Shown: positions 35,564 through 45,379 of the stretch, in pieces | Position numbering within the stretch: the first letter of the stretch is position 1 | How the letters are laid out: each line of letters opens with the position of its first letter | NCBI RefSeq assembly: GCF_017874455.1 | Contig: NZ_JAGGLN010000002.1 | Coordinates: 397,929 to 461,928, forward strand | Direction: 5' to 3' | Source: Methanobacterium aggregans | GTDB taxonomy: Archaea; Methanobacteriota; Methanobacteria; Methanobacteriales; Methanobacteriaceae | Length of the DNA: 64,000 nucleotides | The notes under the pieces: generated by a model | Databases searched by the model: none | Told to the model about the DNA's origin: nothing | What the model saw: only the letters and a program-made list of their open reading frames with translations | Translations under genes and position numbers: made by a program

Positions 35564-37159
35564 ATGTCGTTTATAGAATTGGAAAATGTTACTAAAACCT
35601 TCGATGGTGTAAAAGTTCTAAAAAATCTGAGCATGACCATAAACGAGGGAAAAGTTCTGGGTATTCTTGGTAGAAGTGGTTCCGGTAAATCCGTACTGAT
35701 AAACATGCTCAGGGGAATGAAGGAGTACAAACCCGACGAAGGCAGGATCTTTTACACGGTGGCTCTATGTCCAGGGTGTATGAGGGTTGAAGCCCCATCC
35801 AAGGCTGGAACTAAGTGTGGATGTGGATGTGAATTTGGACTTGAAAAGGTTGATTTCTGGAACTCTGACAGAAAACTCTTTGCAGCCATTAAAAGAAGGA
35901 TTTCAATAATGCTGCAGAGGACCTTTGCACTTTATGAGGATGACACAGTTATAGACAACGTTATAAAATCCATTGAAGGCCATGAATACGAGGAAAGCAC
36001 CTACATGGCAATAGACCTCCTTGAAATGGCCCAGATGACCCACAGGATCACCCACATAGCCAGGGATCTGAGTGGTGGAGAGAAGCAAAGGGTCGTGCTT
36101 GCAAGGCAGATAGCAAAGGAGCCTATGCTTTTCCTTGCAGACGAACCAACAGGTACACTTGACCCTAAAACAGCTGAACTCATACACGAGGCTCTTATTG
36201 AAGGTGTTAAGGATAAGGGAACCACCATGGTTATAACATCCCACTGGCCAGAGGTTATGAAAAAACTCTCAAACTACGTTATCTGGCTTGAAAAGGGAGA
36301 AATAATTGAGGAAGGCAAACCAGAAGAAGTTGTGAAGAAATTCCTTGAACAGGTACCTTTACCTGAGAAGAAGGAAGTTTACCAGACAGGAGGCCCAATA
36401 ATCCAGATGGAAGGGGTCAAAAAACATTACTACTCCATAGAAAGGGGAGTTGTCAAGGCAGTTGATGGAATAGACCTCAACGTTAACGACAGTGAAATAT
36501 TTGGAATTGTTGGATTAAGCGGTGCAGGTAAAACAACCCTTTCAAGGATACTCTATGGATTAACAGAACCCAGCAGTGGTAAGATAGAAGTTAAACTCGG
36601 GGAGAACTGGGTTGATATGACTGAAAAAGGCCCCTTTGGAAGGGGTCGAGTGAAACCTTACCTTGGAATACTGCACCAGGAGTACAGTTTGTACCCCCAC
36701 AGGAACGTGCTTGGAAACCTTACAGAGGCAATAAGCCTGGAACTTCCAGCAGAATTTGCACATATGAAAGCACTGTACGTTCTCAAAGCAGTTGGATTTG
36801 ATGAAGATTACGCTAAAAATATATTGAAGAAATATCCTGATGAACTGAGTGGTGGAGAGCGTCACAGAGTTGCCCTTGCACAGGTGCTCATAAGGGAACC
36901 TAAGATAATCATTCTGGATGAACCAACAGGTACCATGGATCCAATAACAAGGGTTCAGGTAACAGATTCTATAAGAAAGGCACGGGATGAGCTTAGTCAG
37001 ACTTTCCTGATAATATCCCACGATATGGACTTTGTTCTTGATGTGTGTGACAGAGCAGCACTTATGCGTGGTGGGAAAATTCTGAAAGAGGGAGATCCTC
37101 ATTCAATTGTGGAAGACCTCACACCAACTGAGAAGGAAAAGATGCTTACGGAGGAATAG
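35564..37159 (+). CDS. atwA: Methyl-coenzyme M reductase activation component A2
   Basis: A 531-residue soluble protein with two ABC ATPase domains, needed for ATP-dependent reductive activation of methyl-coenzyme M reductase (Ni(I) F430). Domain 1: Walker A LGRSGSGKS, signature LSGGEKQR, Walker B LFLADEPTG. Domain 2: VGLSGAGKT, LSGGERHR, IIILDEPTG. A Cys-rich insertion in domain 1 (CPGCMRVEAP and CGCGCEFG) could bind metal and marks this family. The start at ATG 35564 follows AAGGTGG. No membrane domain is present. It lies just upstream of methanogenesis marker 9. Confidence 0.95.
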   Translation: MSFIELENVTKTFDGVKVLKNLSMTINEGKVLGILGRSGSGKSVLINMLRGMKEYKPDEGRIFYTVALCPGCMRVEAPSKAGTKCGCGCEFGLEKVDFWNSDRKLFAAIKRRISIMLQRTFALYEDDTVIDNVIKSIEGHEYEESTYMAIDLLEMAQMTHRITHIARDLSGGEKQRVVLARQIAKEPMLFLADEPTGTLDPKTAELIHEALIEGVKDKGTTMVITSHWPEVMKKLSNYVIWLEKGEIIEEGKPEEVVKKFLEQVPLPEKKEVYQTGGPIIQMEGVKKHYYSIERGVVKAVDGIDLNVNDSEIFGIVGLSGAGKTTLSRILYGLTEPSSGKIEVKLGENWVDMTEKGPFGRGRVKPYLGILHQEYSLYPHRNVLGNLTEAISLELPAEFAHMKALYVLKAVGFDEDYAKNILKKYPDELSGGERHRVALAQVLIREPKIIILDEPTGTMDPITRVQVTDSIRKARDELSQTFLIISHDMDFVLDVCDRAALMRGGKILKEGDPHSIVEDLTPTEKEKMLTEE

Positions 37160-37160
37160 A

Positions 37161-37637
37161 ATGGTATGGGAAGATGCACCATCACACGTATGTAGGGGAG
37201 GAGACAAGAGGGCGTTGGCTTTCTGCTGTCCGCCTGTAAAACCCTGTCCAATATTGTACGCACTTGAAGATACTAAGATCACACCTCAAGAGTACATAGA
37301 GATCAAGGAGAAGTTTGGAGAAAAAAGCAGGCTAGGCCAGGGTGAAGGAACCTGTTTCGGTTCACTTGTATGGTGCTGTAAACCATCAAAACCATGCCCC
37401 TTAAGGGATATGGTTATGCGCAGAATAGACATGGATGTTGACGAGTACATGAAGCTTAAAAAGGAACTTTCAGAGGAACTCGTTGGTAGCGAGGGATCAA
37501 CACTCCAAGAAAGTGTGAAGGCACTCTCTGAAACCTTCAACATTCCAGAGGATGAAGCCCAGAAGGTCCTTGCAGAATGTGGCAACGATGTGAAAACAGC
37601 TGCCAAAATACTCAGAATGAAGAATCTGGAGTTATAA
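37161..37637 (+). CDS. Methanogenesis marker 9 domain protein with UBA-like C-terminus
   Basis: A 158-residue protein. The first ~105 residues are the methanogenesis marker 9 domain, with paired Cys motifs (HVCRGGDKRALAFCCPPVKPCP and later FGSLVWCCKPSKPCPLRD in part) suggesting a metal or cluster site; its function is unknown but it occurs only in methanogens. The last ~40 residues (LSETFNIPEDEAQKVL, NDVKTAAKIL) resemble a UBA-type three-helix module. The ATG at 37161 has GGAGGA 5 bases upstream and begins one base after the atwA stop, so the gene is coupled to atwA. Confidence 0.88.
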   Translation: MVWEDAPSHVCRGGDKRALAFCCPPVKPCPILYALEDTKITPQEYIEIKEKFGEKSRLGQGEGTCFGSLVWCCKPSKPCPLRDMVMRRIDMDVDEYMKLKKELSEELVGSEGSTLQESVKALSETFNIPEDEAQKVLAECGNDVKTAAKILRMKNLEL

Positions 37638-37638
37638 G

Positions 37639-38265
37639 ATGGGATGGACTCCACTCTTCCTTGAAATGCACCATAAAAATGTTTTAGTGGTGGGTGCAGG
37701 AGAGGTGGGAGAAAGGAGAGCCAGAAGATTTCTTGAAGCAGGTGCAAGTGTTGTGGTGCTGGGAAGCATTGCACCCCGTGAGATCCTTGAACTTGGAGCA
37801 TCCCTAGAACCAATGGAGGATGCTGCAAAATGGGTTGAATGGGCCGACCTTGTGGTTACAGCAACCCCTGACACTGATTTAAACCAGATGATTGCAGATC
37901 TTGCAGGAATTAAGCTGGTCAACAGGGCCGATGCACCACAAAATGGTAACTTCATAGTTCCATCATCTTTTTTCATAGGCGATGTACAGATATGCATATT
38001 CACAGGCGGTAAAAGCCCCCTCATGTCCAAGGAATTAAGAAAAAAGATACAAAAAGTAATAAAAACTGAGGATGTGCTGCAGCTCGAGCTTCAGGACTTT
38101 GCAAGGAACATCCTAAAAAAACGGGTTGATGATCAGAAAGCCCGTAAAAAGTATCTTTATCAAATATTAAATGATGAGAAGGTTAAAAAGTTCCTGGAAG
38201 ATGAAGATCTTCAGGGGGCCCAGGTTTACGTTGAATGTTTACTATCTGGATTGAAAGAAAATTGA
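37639..38265 (+). CDS. Precorrin-2 dehydrogenase / siroheme synthase N-domain-like protein
   Basis: NAD-dependent oxidation of precorrin-2 to sirohydrochlorin, the branch point toward siroheme, B12 and coenzyme F430. The 208-residue protein has a Rossmann site (KNVLVVGAGEVGERRARRFL), VTATPDTDLN, LVNRADAPQNGNFIVPSS and FTGGKSPLMSKELRKKI, as in the N-terminal half of CysG and in Met8. It begins one base after the marker 9 gene, linking F430 precursor synthesis to MCR activation. Confidence 0.92.
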   Translation: MGWTPLFLEMHHKNVLVVGAGEVGERRARRFLEAGASVVVLGSIAPREILELGASLEPMEDAAKWVEWADLVVTATPDTDLNQMIADLAGIKLVNRADAPQNGNFIVPSSFFIGDVQICIFTGGKSPLMSKELRKKIQKVIKTEDVLQLELQDFARNILKKRVDDQKARKKYLYQILNDEKVKKFLEDEDLQGAQVYVECLLSGLKEN

Positions 38266-38535
38266 TTTTAGGTATAAAAAATAAAAAACTAATTTTAAAT
38301 AGGATTGAATTCAAAAAAAGATTTTGATGAGGTAGTTCTGGAGTATTAACACCTTTTTAAGTACTAAAAAAATTAGTATTACCTCAAAAATTAAATTTAA
38401 TAAAGAGATGGGATAAACAATTCTTTTACTGAAGTGATCCTTACTGATCAAAAATAAATATAAGTTTTTATTGAATTTAAATAAACCATAATTGATTGAT
38501 GATGAACCTTTTTTTAAGGGTTTTGGAGGGAGCAA

Positions 38536-39729
38536 GTGATCCTAAATATCAGAGTCGACCATAAAACTGCAAGCATCGGTACAATGGAGAGATCAGCACA
38601 TAAACTTGACGTTGCGTTCCAGGAAATTCAGAATAAGTACCCTGTAGAGGAACACCTCCAAATAAAGACCTGCAACAGAACAGAATTTTACCTGGTGCTT
38701 AAGGACTGCAGTATGGAAGTGGAATGTGATGATTTCGTGGTTGAAACTGATGAAAAAGCACTTGAACATCTTTTAAGACTTGCATCCGGATTGGAATCCA
38801 TGATAGTAGGTGAAGACCAGATACTTGGCCAGATAAAGGATGCCCGTAAACGAAGTATTAAGGAAGGATGCTGCGGCAGAGTTTTAAACACTGTTTTTAC
38901 CAAGGCAGTTCATGTTGGCCAGTCCGTTCGTAAAAAAACCCGGATAAACGAGGGATCCGTGTCCATAGGATCTGCAGCAGTTGACCTTGCAGAGAAGGTT
39001 CATGGAAACCTTAAATGTAAGAAGGTCCTGGTTGTGGGTGCTGGTAAGATGGGAACCCTTGTTGCCAAGGCCCTGGTTGAAAAAAATCTTAAAGCAATCG
39101 TTGTTGCAAACAGAACCCATGACAGGGCAGTTTGCCTTGCAAGGGAGCTGGGTGGTTCAGCCATACACTTCAACAAACTCGCTGAAGCAATGAAAGATGC
39201 AGATGTTGTTATAAGTGCAACAGGAGCCCCACACCCAATTTTAACCTATGAAAAGGTGAAGGAAACTGTGCCTCCAGAAAATCTCAGGAACATGGTGATG
39301 GTGGACATTGCAAACCCCCGTGACATAGAGGAGAGGGTTTCAGAACTGGGTGTTAAACTTTTCAACATAGATGATCTTCGTGGAGTTGCAGATGAAAGCC
39401 TGAAGATGCGTGAAGCAGAAGCAGTGCGTGCAGAGAAAATAGTTGAAGAGGAACTGGAACTTCTCCATAGATCACTGAAGCGCATGGAAGTTGAACCATT
39501 GATATCCAGTATTCGTGCTAATGCCGAGGAAATAAGGGTTAAAGAAACCAGGAAAGCTCTTAAAATTCTTGGAGATATGAATGGTAATGAGAAGGTGGTT
39601 GATGACCTTACAAAGGTCCTGGTCAAACACATCTCCTACGATATGATTCAAAACCTGAAGCATGCAGCTGAAATGGATGAAAAAGAGGTTATAAAGGCTG
39701 CAGAAACAATTTTTAAGGGTAAAAATTGA
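38536..39729 (+). CDS. hemA: Glutamyl-tRNA reductase
   Basis: Reduces glutamyl-tRNA to glutamate-1-semialdehyde, first step of tetrapyrrole synthesis. The 397-residue protein has the catalytic Cys in IKTCNRTEFYLVL, GLESMIVGEDQILGQIKDA and the NADPH site VLVVGAGKMGTLVAKAL. The start is a GTG 6 bases after GGAGG. It lies downstream of the precorrin-2 dehydrogenase-like gene but 270 bases away, so it may have its own promoter. Confidence 0.97.
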   Translation: MILNIRVDHKTASIGTMERSAHKLDVAFQEIQNKYPVEEHLQIKTCNRTEFYLVLKDCSMEVECDDFVVETDEKALEHLLRLASGLESMIVGEDQILGQIKDARKRSIKEGCCGRVLNTVFTKAVHVGQSVRKKTRINEGSVSIGSAAVDLAEKVHGNLKCKKVLVVGAGKMGTLVAKALVEKNLKAIVVANRTHDRAVCLARELGGSAIHFNKLAEAMKDADVVISATGAPHPILTYEKVKETVPPENLRNMVMVDIANPRDIEERVSELGVKLFNIDDLRGVADESLKMREAEAVRAEKIVEEELELLHRSLKRMEVEPLISSIRANAEEIRVKETRKALKILGDMNGNEKVVDDLTKVLVKHISYDMIQNLKHAAEMDEKEVIKAAETIFKGKN

Positions 39730-39939
39730 CAGCTGATTTAAATTAGGGTAGCTGATTTAAATTTAATTAGTTTTAATGGATTTTTTAATGTTAGGATATG
39801 AATTAAAGATTTTTTTAAGGTTCTGATTAGGAATTAAATAATTCTTTATTTTAAATTTTAAAATCCTTTATCTGATTATTTGTTTTAAAAATCATTACTT
39901 GACCCTGTATATAAAAAAAACTTATTTTTAATGATAATT

Positions 39940-40656
39940 TTAATGATTGAATGAATCTTCACCCCTGTCCATAAGTCCCAGAACCCTTGTGGTGAATAGG
40001 AGGATGAACGGTGCTATTATGAGCTGGGAAACCAGATCTCCCACCAAAGGCAGGGTTGAGAGGTTGTCAGTTAGAACCAGCTTCAAAATTCCAAGTATCA
40101 GAAATATTCCAGTGTAAACCACCACAAGATCCTTGAAGCCCAGATATTTGATTTTCCTGATTATTGCCCTGAAATCCAGGCCTGATCTTATGTTCCCATG
40201 GTTGTGGGCCATGTTGAGCATGACTGCAGGAAAGAAGATGTAGATGGTGCCCAGTAAAAGGATGAGGATCAAAAATCCAATTATGGTGGCATCTGCAGAT
40301 GCTTCAGTGCTCCAGAGAAGCATGATGAAGAGGAATGAAGGAACTGCAAAATATATGGTGAGTATCAGTAGTTCTTTAATGCCATGAACCGTCATTTCAC
40401 GGAATCTGTTGAGTTTTGGAAGCTTTTTTGATCCTTCCACAGATTCTTCAAGCACCCTGAAGAGGTACCCTGCCTCCAGAACCCCTAAGACTAAAATGAA
40501 AAGGAGTATAATGGCATTTAACCAGTTCATAGTCAAGGAACCTGAAAATCCCCCTTCAGAATCCATGAGTACCAGTAAAATGCCCAGGAGTATGAGTTTC
40601 TTCCAGTCTGAAACTGAGTACCAGAATGAATCCACGAGTATCTCTTTCAAGTTCAT
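39940..40656 (-). CDS. DUF4013 membrane protein (no zinc ribbon)
   Basis: A 238-residue integral membrane protein with about six hydrophobic helices; function unknown. It begins MNLKEILVDSFWYSVSDWKKL, matching the N-terminal pattern of the DUF4013 protein at 19898-20827 (KNSIKYPFSDWKKL). It lacks the C-terminal zinc ribbon. No clear ribosome-binding site precedes the ATG, so the mRNA may be leaderless. It converges with hemA and stands alone. Confidence 0.8.
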   Translation of the reverse strand: MNLKEILVDSFWYSVSDWKKLILLGILLVLMDSEGGFSGSLTMNWLNAIILLFILVLGVLEAGYLFRVLEESVEGSKKLPKLNRFREMTVHGIKELLILTIYFAVPSFLFIMLLWSTEASADATIIGFLILILLLGTIYIFFPAVMLNMAHNHGNIRSGLDFRAIIRKIKYLGFKDLVVVYTGIFLILGILKLVLTDNLSTLPLVGDLVSQLIIAPFILLFTTRVLGLMDRGEDSFNH

Positions 40657-41152
40657 TGAAAATCAGTTATTCACTTGATGATTTAAATCTTTCCTTGAAC
40701 CAGTTAAAAAGAAAATTTAGACAGTTGATTGAAAGAGAATTTTAGATGAGATTTGTGCAAAGTTAAAAAATGCCAAAAAACGTTCAAATAATTATTATTA
40801 AACCTCCTAATTAAATTTCATTAAATTTCATTATTTTTCTTAGAGCAGACCTTAGTCTCAACGTTAGAATTTTTACAAATGTAAAACTTTGATTAAAATT
40901 AGTTTAAGCCCATTTTGTTGGAAGTATCTCCCTAGGATAGAATAATCATTTTAGAACTCTTCAAAGATCCATTTTTTACTTCAGTTACAAAATAACAGCC
41001 CATAGATAGGGATTATTTGATCATTACCAAAATTAAATCGGTATTTTTATATATGATAGGTTTATTTATAAGGTATCAACTCGAGGCCATTAACTCGGGA
41101 AGATTTCTGGTATTAACGTAGAGATCCAACATAGATACGTAGGAGGGATTGA
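40657..41152. other. Divergent spacer
   Basis: About 500 bases, AT-rich, between divergent genes. TATA-like tttttatatatg near 41044-41055 could serve the SDR gene at 41153. No gene is supported. Confidence 0.4.
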
Positions 41153-41929
41153 ATGAAGAATTGTTTTGACCTGGAAGGAAAAGTGGCAGTTGTAACCGGT
41201 GCTTCAGGCGGTCTTGGAGCAGATGCAGCAAGGGCATATGCACAGGAAGGTGCTGACATTGCTCTTTTAGCAAGGAGAAAAGAAAGATTAGAATCCCTGG
41301 CAGAAGAAATTGAATCAACAGGAAGAAAGGCTCTTGCAGTTCAATGTGATGTATCCAATGAGGAAAGCGTCAAAAATGCAGTTGAAGAGGTAGTTAACCA
41401 TTTTGGAAAGATAGACATACTCCTGAACAACGCGGGTGTGGCAATTCGCGGGGGTGTATGTGATTTATGTGTTGAAGACTGGGACAAGGGAATGGATGTA
41501 AATGTTAAAGGAATCTTCCTGGTCTCAAAACACGTCATTCCACAAATGATCAAAAATAACTACGGGAAAATTGTGAACACCAGTTCCATAAACTCTATAG
41601 CTGGTGACAAAGAGGACATGTTCATACGTCACGTTTACAACGCATCAAAAGCAGCTGTTCGTGGTTTAACAATGGGTATGGCATGTTCCTATGGTAAATA
41701 TGGAATTACAGTAAATGCAGTGGCCCCTGGTCTTTTCGAATCTGAAATGACGGCAGATACACTTTTCAAATCTGAAGAATTCCTGGAAAGATACAGCAGA
41801 GTTGTACCCATGGACCGTCCAGCTAAAAAAGGAGAATTAAACGGAGCCATCATATTCTTCTCATCAGATGCCTCATCTTATGTAACTGGACAGACCATCT
41901 TCGTTGACGGAGGTTTCTCAATCGTCTGA
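41153..41929 (+). CDS. Short-chain dehydrogenase/reductase
   Basis: A 258-residue classical SDR. Cofactor motif TGASGGLGADAARAYA, LLNNAGVAIRGG, active-site Ser in NTSSINS, and Tyr-Lys in HVYNASKAAVRGL. R at the end of the second strand (LLARRKERL) suggests NADP(H). The C-terminus SSYVTGQTIFVDGGFSIV is typical of the gluconate 5-dehydrogenase and 3-oxoacyl-ACP reductase type; the substrate is not known. GGAGG lies 8 bases before the ATG. It stands alone and converges with the AAA ATPase gene. Confidence 0.9.
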   Translation: MKNCFDLEGKVAVVTGASGGLGADAARAYAQEGADIALLARRKERLESLAEEIESTGRKALAVQCDVSNEESVKNAVEEVVNHFGKIDILLNNAGVAIRGGVCDLCVEDWDKGMDVNVKGIFLVSKHVIPQMIKNNYGKIVNTSSINSIAGDKEDMFIRHVYNASKAAVRGLTMGMACSYGKYGITVNAVAPGLFESEMTADTLFKSEEFLERYSRVVPMDRPAKKGELNGAIIFFSSDASSYVTGQTIFVDGGFSIV

Positions 41930-42049
41930 TTTCATTAAAAGAGTTTATAAGAATTTCCCAGCCCTTGTATATTTAAATTTTATCTTTTTTTGGTTTAAAG
42001 AGCTGATTAATTCCTTTCTAAAAATAAAAAAAAAGTTGTGGATGAATGT

Positions 42050-43171
42050 TCAGGCGAACATTCCCTTGGGTTCATTTTTATCCTTTTTATGCTGTTTCAG
42101 GGAGTACTCTACGTCACTCCATGTTACAGTTTCCCTGTCCTCGGATATTGCCCTGTGAAGTGCTACCTTGAGGAGCTTGTCCTTGATGTCCCTGCCTGAC
42201 ATTCCCTTACTGGCTGTTGTGAGCTTCTTAATGTCAGCTTCAAGTGGCAGTGGCATGGATTTGATGTAAAGCTCCAGAATTTCTTTTCTCTCCTTTTCAT
42301 CAGGCAGAACAAATTCTATTTCCTCTTCAAACCTGCTTCTGATTGCAAAGTCCAGAAGGTGGGGGTTGTTGGTTGCACCTATGGTGACAACACCCTTGTT
42401 GTAGTCTATACCATCCATTTCAGTTAGAAGGGCGTTCACCACTTCTGAAACATCTCCCCTGAGGGACTGGTATTTCCTGTCAAGACCCACTGCATCGATT
42501 TCGTCTATGAATATCACTGCTGGTGAGCAGGCTGAAGCTGCATCGAATAATTCGTGTATCTGCCTTGAACCATCACCAACATGCTCCCCTATGAGGCTTG
42601 TGGCCTTAACAAGGAAGAGTGGGACTTGAAGTTCGTTTGAAAGGGATTTTGCAAGCATGGTCTTTCCTGTTCCTGGTGTTCCATGGAAGAGGACGTTTCT
42701 TGGTGCCCATTCCCCGAACTTCTCAGGTTCCTTCAGGTACTTCATGATGATCTTGCACTTGGTCTTGGCACGTTCCTGACCAATAACCTCGGACATTTTA
42801 ACGTTGCTTTCAATTTTTTTAACTTCACTGGATTCTTCAAGTTCCATGAGGATGATTGAAGTTTTCTCAGTGATCTTTGAGTTATCTGGATGTGCCTTTA
42901 TTATTTTAAAAGCATAATCTGGTAATAATTTCTGATCGAATAAGAATGAACCTTCTTTAACTGTGTAATCTTCCCACTGCTCCCTTGCATATAATTCGAA
43001 GAGTTCCTTGTCGAATATTTCTATCTTGGGATTTTCAACCAGGTTGCATAGGAATGGGTAGCCAACAGACTGGAGTACAACAACTTTAGCTCCCATTACA
43101 TGTTCAGGTAAATTTCTTAATGCTTTTTTATCTGATACAAGTGTATCAGTTGCCATATTGTTTAGTTTCAC
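42050..43171 (-). CDS. AAA-family ATPase
   Basis: A 373-residue protein with one AAA domain. Walker A GTPGTGKT (164-171), Walker B VIFIDEID (219-226), sensor 1 TIGATNNP, and SRH arginines in RSRFEEE. The N-terminal ~120 residues are specific to methanogens and carry no recognised domain. The AAA core resembles the proteasome-activating and Cdc48 group, but no coiled coil or membrane anchor is present. The start is GTG 43171 or ATG 43156; the ribosome-binding site is weak either way. The role is unknown. Confidence 0.88.
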   Translation of the reverse strand: MKLNNMATDTLVSDKKALRNLPEHVMGAKVVVLQSVGYPFLCNLVENPKIEIFDKELFELYAREQWEDYTVKEGSFLFDQKLLPDYAFKIIKAHPDNSKITEKTSIILMELEESSEVKKIESNVKMSEVIGQERAKTKCKIIMKYLKEPEKFGEWAPRNVLFHGTPGTGKTMLAKSLSNELQVPLFLVKATSLIGEHVGDGSRQIHELFDAASACSPAVIFIDEIDAVGLDRKYQSLRGDVSEVVNALLTEMDGIDYNKGVVTIGATNNPHLLDFAIRSRFEEEIEFVLPDEKERKEILELYIKSMPLPLEADIKKLTTASKGMSGRDIKDKLLKVALHRAISEDRETVTWSDVEYSLKQHKKDKNEPKGMFA

Positions 43172-43418
43172 TAGGGATACCTACCAATTTCTTTAATTAA
43201 TGAATGATTATATTGAGTTGATTATAGTTTGGTTCCATGTGGATAAAAGGTTTTCTCAAAATATTTATTTCATAATACATGGACAAATACCATTTGAAAA
43301 TATTGATAGCTGTTAAAATTTTATGATGGTAAAATTAGTATGTAATAAATTTTAATTTAACAGGTAAATCTTTAGAGTAAGAGGATTAGGGGGTGATGTA
43401 AAAAGAGATTAGGGTAAT

Positions 43419-44267
43419 TTATAAAGTTTTATCCTCACCTGAAATCCCCTCATAAATCCCCTTCATAACCAGGGCATCCCTGTCCCTGAGGGGTGTTTCG
43501 CATATCAGGGTGATGTTCCAGCCGTTCTCAGCAACAACCTCCATGAGGGGTTCCAGTGGTGGGCCGTAATCCTCTTCCATGAGGGTGTGATGCTTCCGCT
43601 CACCCTTATCTGTGTACTCTATACTTGTGAAGTGGCTGTGAAGGGTTTTAAGGCCCAGCTCATCTTCAAGTTTCTGGAATATCCTGCTGTAATCATCCCT
43701 CTCCTTTATGCAGCCGTTGTTTCTTGCATGGACATGTGCGAAGTCCACTGTGGGTTCCACATGGTCGAAGGACCTACAGATCTCTATGACCTCGTCCAGG
43801 CTTCCAAGCTGTGACTTTTTACCCGTTGTTTCAGGGGCCAGGTTGTAGTCCTTGACTCCCTGTGATTCCAGTTCTTCCTGTATAAGGGTTATGGATTTTT
43901 TGCAGCGCTCCATTGCCTCTTCATGGGTGTAGGTTGTGTAAAAACCAGGGTGGAACACCGTTCTGTAGGCCCCCATCCACTCGGAGGCACTGGCTGCCTG
44001 CACCAGCCTCTGGATTGACCTTTCAACCACATCATCCTTGTTGGAAGATAAATTCACGTAGTATGGTGCGTGCATTGAAACCATCACATCACTCTTCTTT
44101 GAATCTTCTTTAAGTTCCAATGCAGATTTTTCTGATATTTTCACTCCGTAGGTTGCCTGGTACTCGTAGGCATCCAGGCCTATGGATCTTATGTAGCTGC
44201 AGGCCATGTTTGCATTGCCTTTGTAGTCCACAGGCCTTCCTGCCGGTCCGAATTTAACGTAAGTCAT
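43419..44267 (-). CDS. Endonuclease IV-like TIM-barrel protein (AP endonuclease family 2)
   Basis: A 282-residue TIM-barrel protein of the xylose-isomerase-like/endonuclease IV group. Metal-ligand segments typical of the family are visible: SMHAPYYVNLSS, TVFHPGFYTTYT, APETTGKKSQLG, TVDFAHVHARN, THTLHSHFTS-like LHSHFTS, and ICETPLRDRDA. A role in base-excision repair at abasic sites is expected from the family, but some archaeal members may act on other substrates. The neighbours trxB and the AAA ATPase give no hint. Confidence 0.85.
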   Translation of the reverse strand: MTYVKFGPAGRPVDYKGNANMACSYIRSIGLDAYEYQATYGVKISEKSALELKEDSKKSDVMVSMHAPYYVNLSSNKDDVVERSIQRLVQAASASEWMGAYRTVFHPGFYTTYTHEEAMERCKKSITLIQEELESQGVKDYNLAPETTGKKSQLGSLDEVIEICRSFDHVEPTVDFAHVHARNNGCIKERDDYSRIFQKLEDELGLKTLHSHFTSIEYTDKGERKHHTLMEEDYGPPLEPLMEVVAENGWNITLICETPLRDRDALVMKGIYEGISGEDKTL

Positions 44268-44374
44268 GATTTTACCCCTAATTATTTTATAAACATGAAA
44301 AAGTTTATCATCTTTTGATTAATTTTAAAAAATGAAGTCATAAAAAGAAGGGAAAAAATGATTTAGTTACATTT

Positions 44375-45292
44375 TTAATTTTTATGAATTTTAAGACTTT
44401 GATAAGCATTCACAGCTGCAACTGCCCCCTCTCCACAGGCCACTACAAGCTGTTGCACTCCTCCTGTAACATCCCCTGCCGCGTATACATGGGGGATGTT
44501 TGTTCTCTGGTTTTTATCTGTGATGATGTACCCTAGTTCATCCACATCAACTCCTATAACAGTTGCAAGTTTACTGTTAGGTTCCTCCCCCACAGCTAAA
44601 AATACACCAGCAACTTCAACCTCTTCATCAACTTCTGTTTCCCTGTTATGGATTACAACACTTTTTAAAAAAGTTTCCCCCTTCATCTCAGTTAAAACTG
44701 AGTTCCAAATGATGGGTATTCCTTCAGCATGTATTCTATCCTGCAAGTATTTCTGGGCTCTTAACTCGTCCCTTCTGTGCACGATTTTCACGTTACATCC
44801 TATGTCCTTAAGGTGCAGTGCATGTTCTGCCGCAGAGTTGCCCCCTCCAACAACAAAAACATCTTTTCCTTTGAAGAACATTCCATCACATATTGAGCAG
44901 AATGATATTCCCTTGCCTATAAACTCATCCTCACCCTTTATTCCCAATTTTCTGTAAGTAGTTCCAGAGCAGATAATCAGGGCTTTAGCAGAATATTCAC
45001 CTTTATTTGTGGTTAATAATATCCTATCATCGGTTTTATGAATCTTTGTTATTTCCTCATGTTCATGAAGGTCTATGTACATTTCTGCTTGCTCAGCTAT
45101 CCTTTTTAAAAATTTTGCGCCAGTTATAGATTTAAACCCCGGAAAGTTTGCAACCAGTGGTGCCATATTAGCATTTCCTCCAGTAACTCCCTTTTCTAGA
45201 ATCGTTGCATTCAACCCTTCCCTACCAACATATATGCCTGCTGTGAGGCCTGCAGGTCCTGCACCCACTATTATAATGTCATGTTCTTCCAT
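44375..45292 (-). CDS. trxB: Thioredoxin-disulfide reductase
   Basis: FAD-dependent reductase of thioredoxin-like proteins. It has 305 residues. FAD site IIVGAGPAGLTAGIYVGREG, active-site disulfide Cys132-Ser-Ile-Cys135 (SFCSICDGMFF), second nucleotide site VVGGGNSAAEHAL, and YAAGDVTGGVQQLVVACGEG. In methanogens some of these enzymes use F420H2; the second-site sequence does not decide this. The leader AGGTGGTTTT directly precedes the ATG. Confidence 0.95.
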   Translation of the reverse strand: MEEHDIIIVGAGPAGLTAGIYVGREGLNATILEKGVTGGNANMAPLVANFPGFKSITGAKFLKRIAEQAEMYIDLHEHEEITKIHKTDDRILLTTNKGEYSAKALIICSGTTYRKLGIKGEDEFIGKGISFCSICDGMFFKGKDVFVVGGGNSAAEHALHLKDIGCNVKIVHRRDELRAQKYLQDRIHAEGIPIIWNSVLTEMKGETFLKSVVIHNRETEVDEEVEVAGVFLAVGEEPNSKLATVIGVDVDELGYIITDKNQRTNIPHVYAAGDVTGGVQQLVVACGEGAVAAVNAYQSLKIHKN

Positions 45293-45379
45293 AAAACCAC
45301 CTGAAAGCTTAGGATATATTGATAATTTCCTTTGAAAAAGGAAATCCCATTTGAATAATTTTTTTTAGTTATTTAATTA

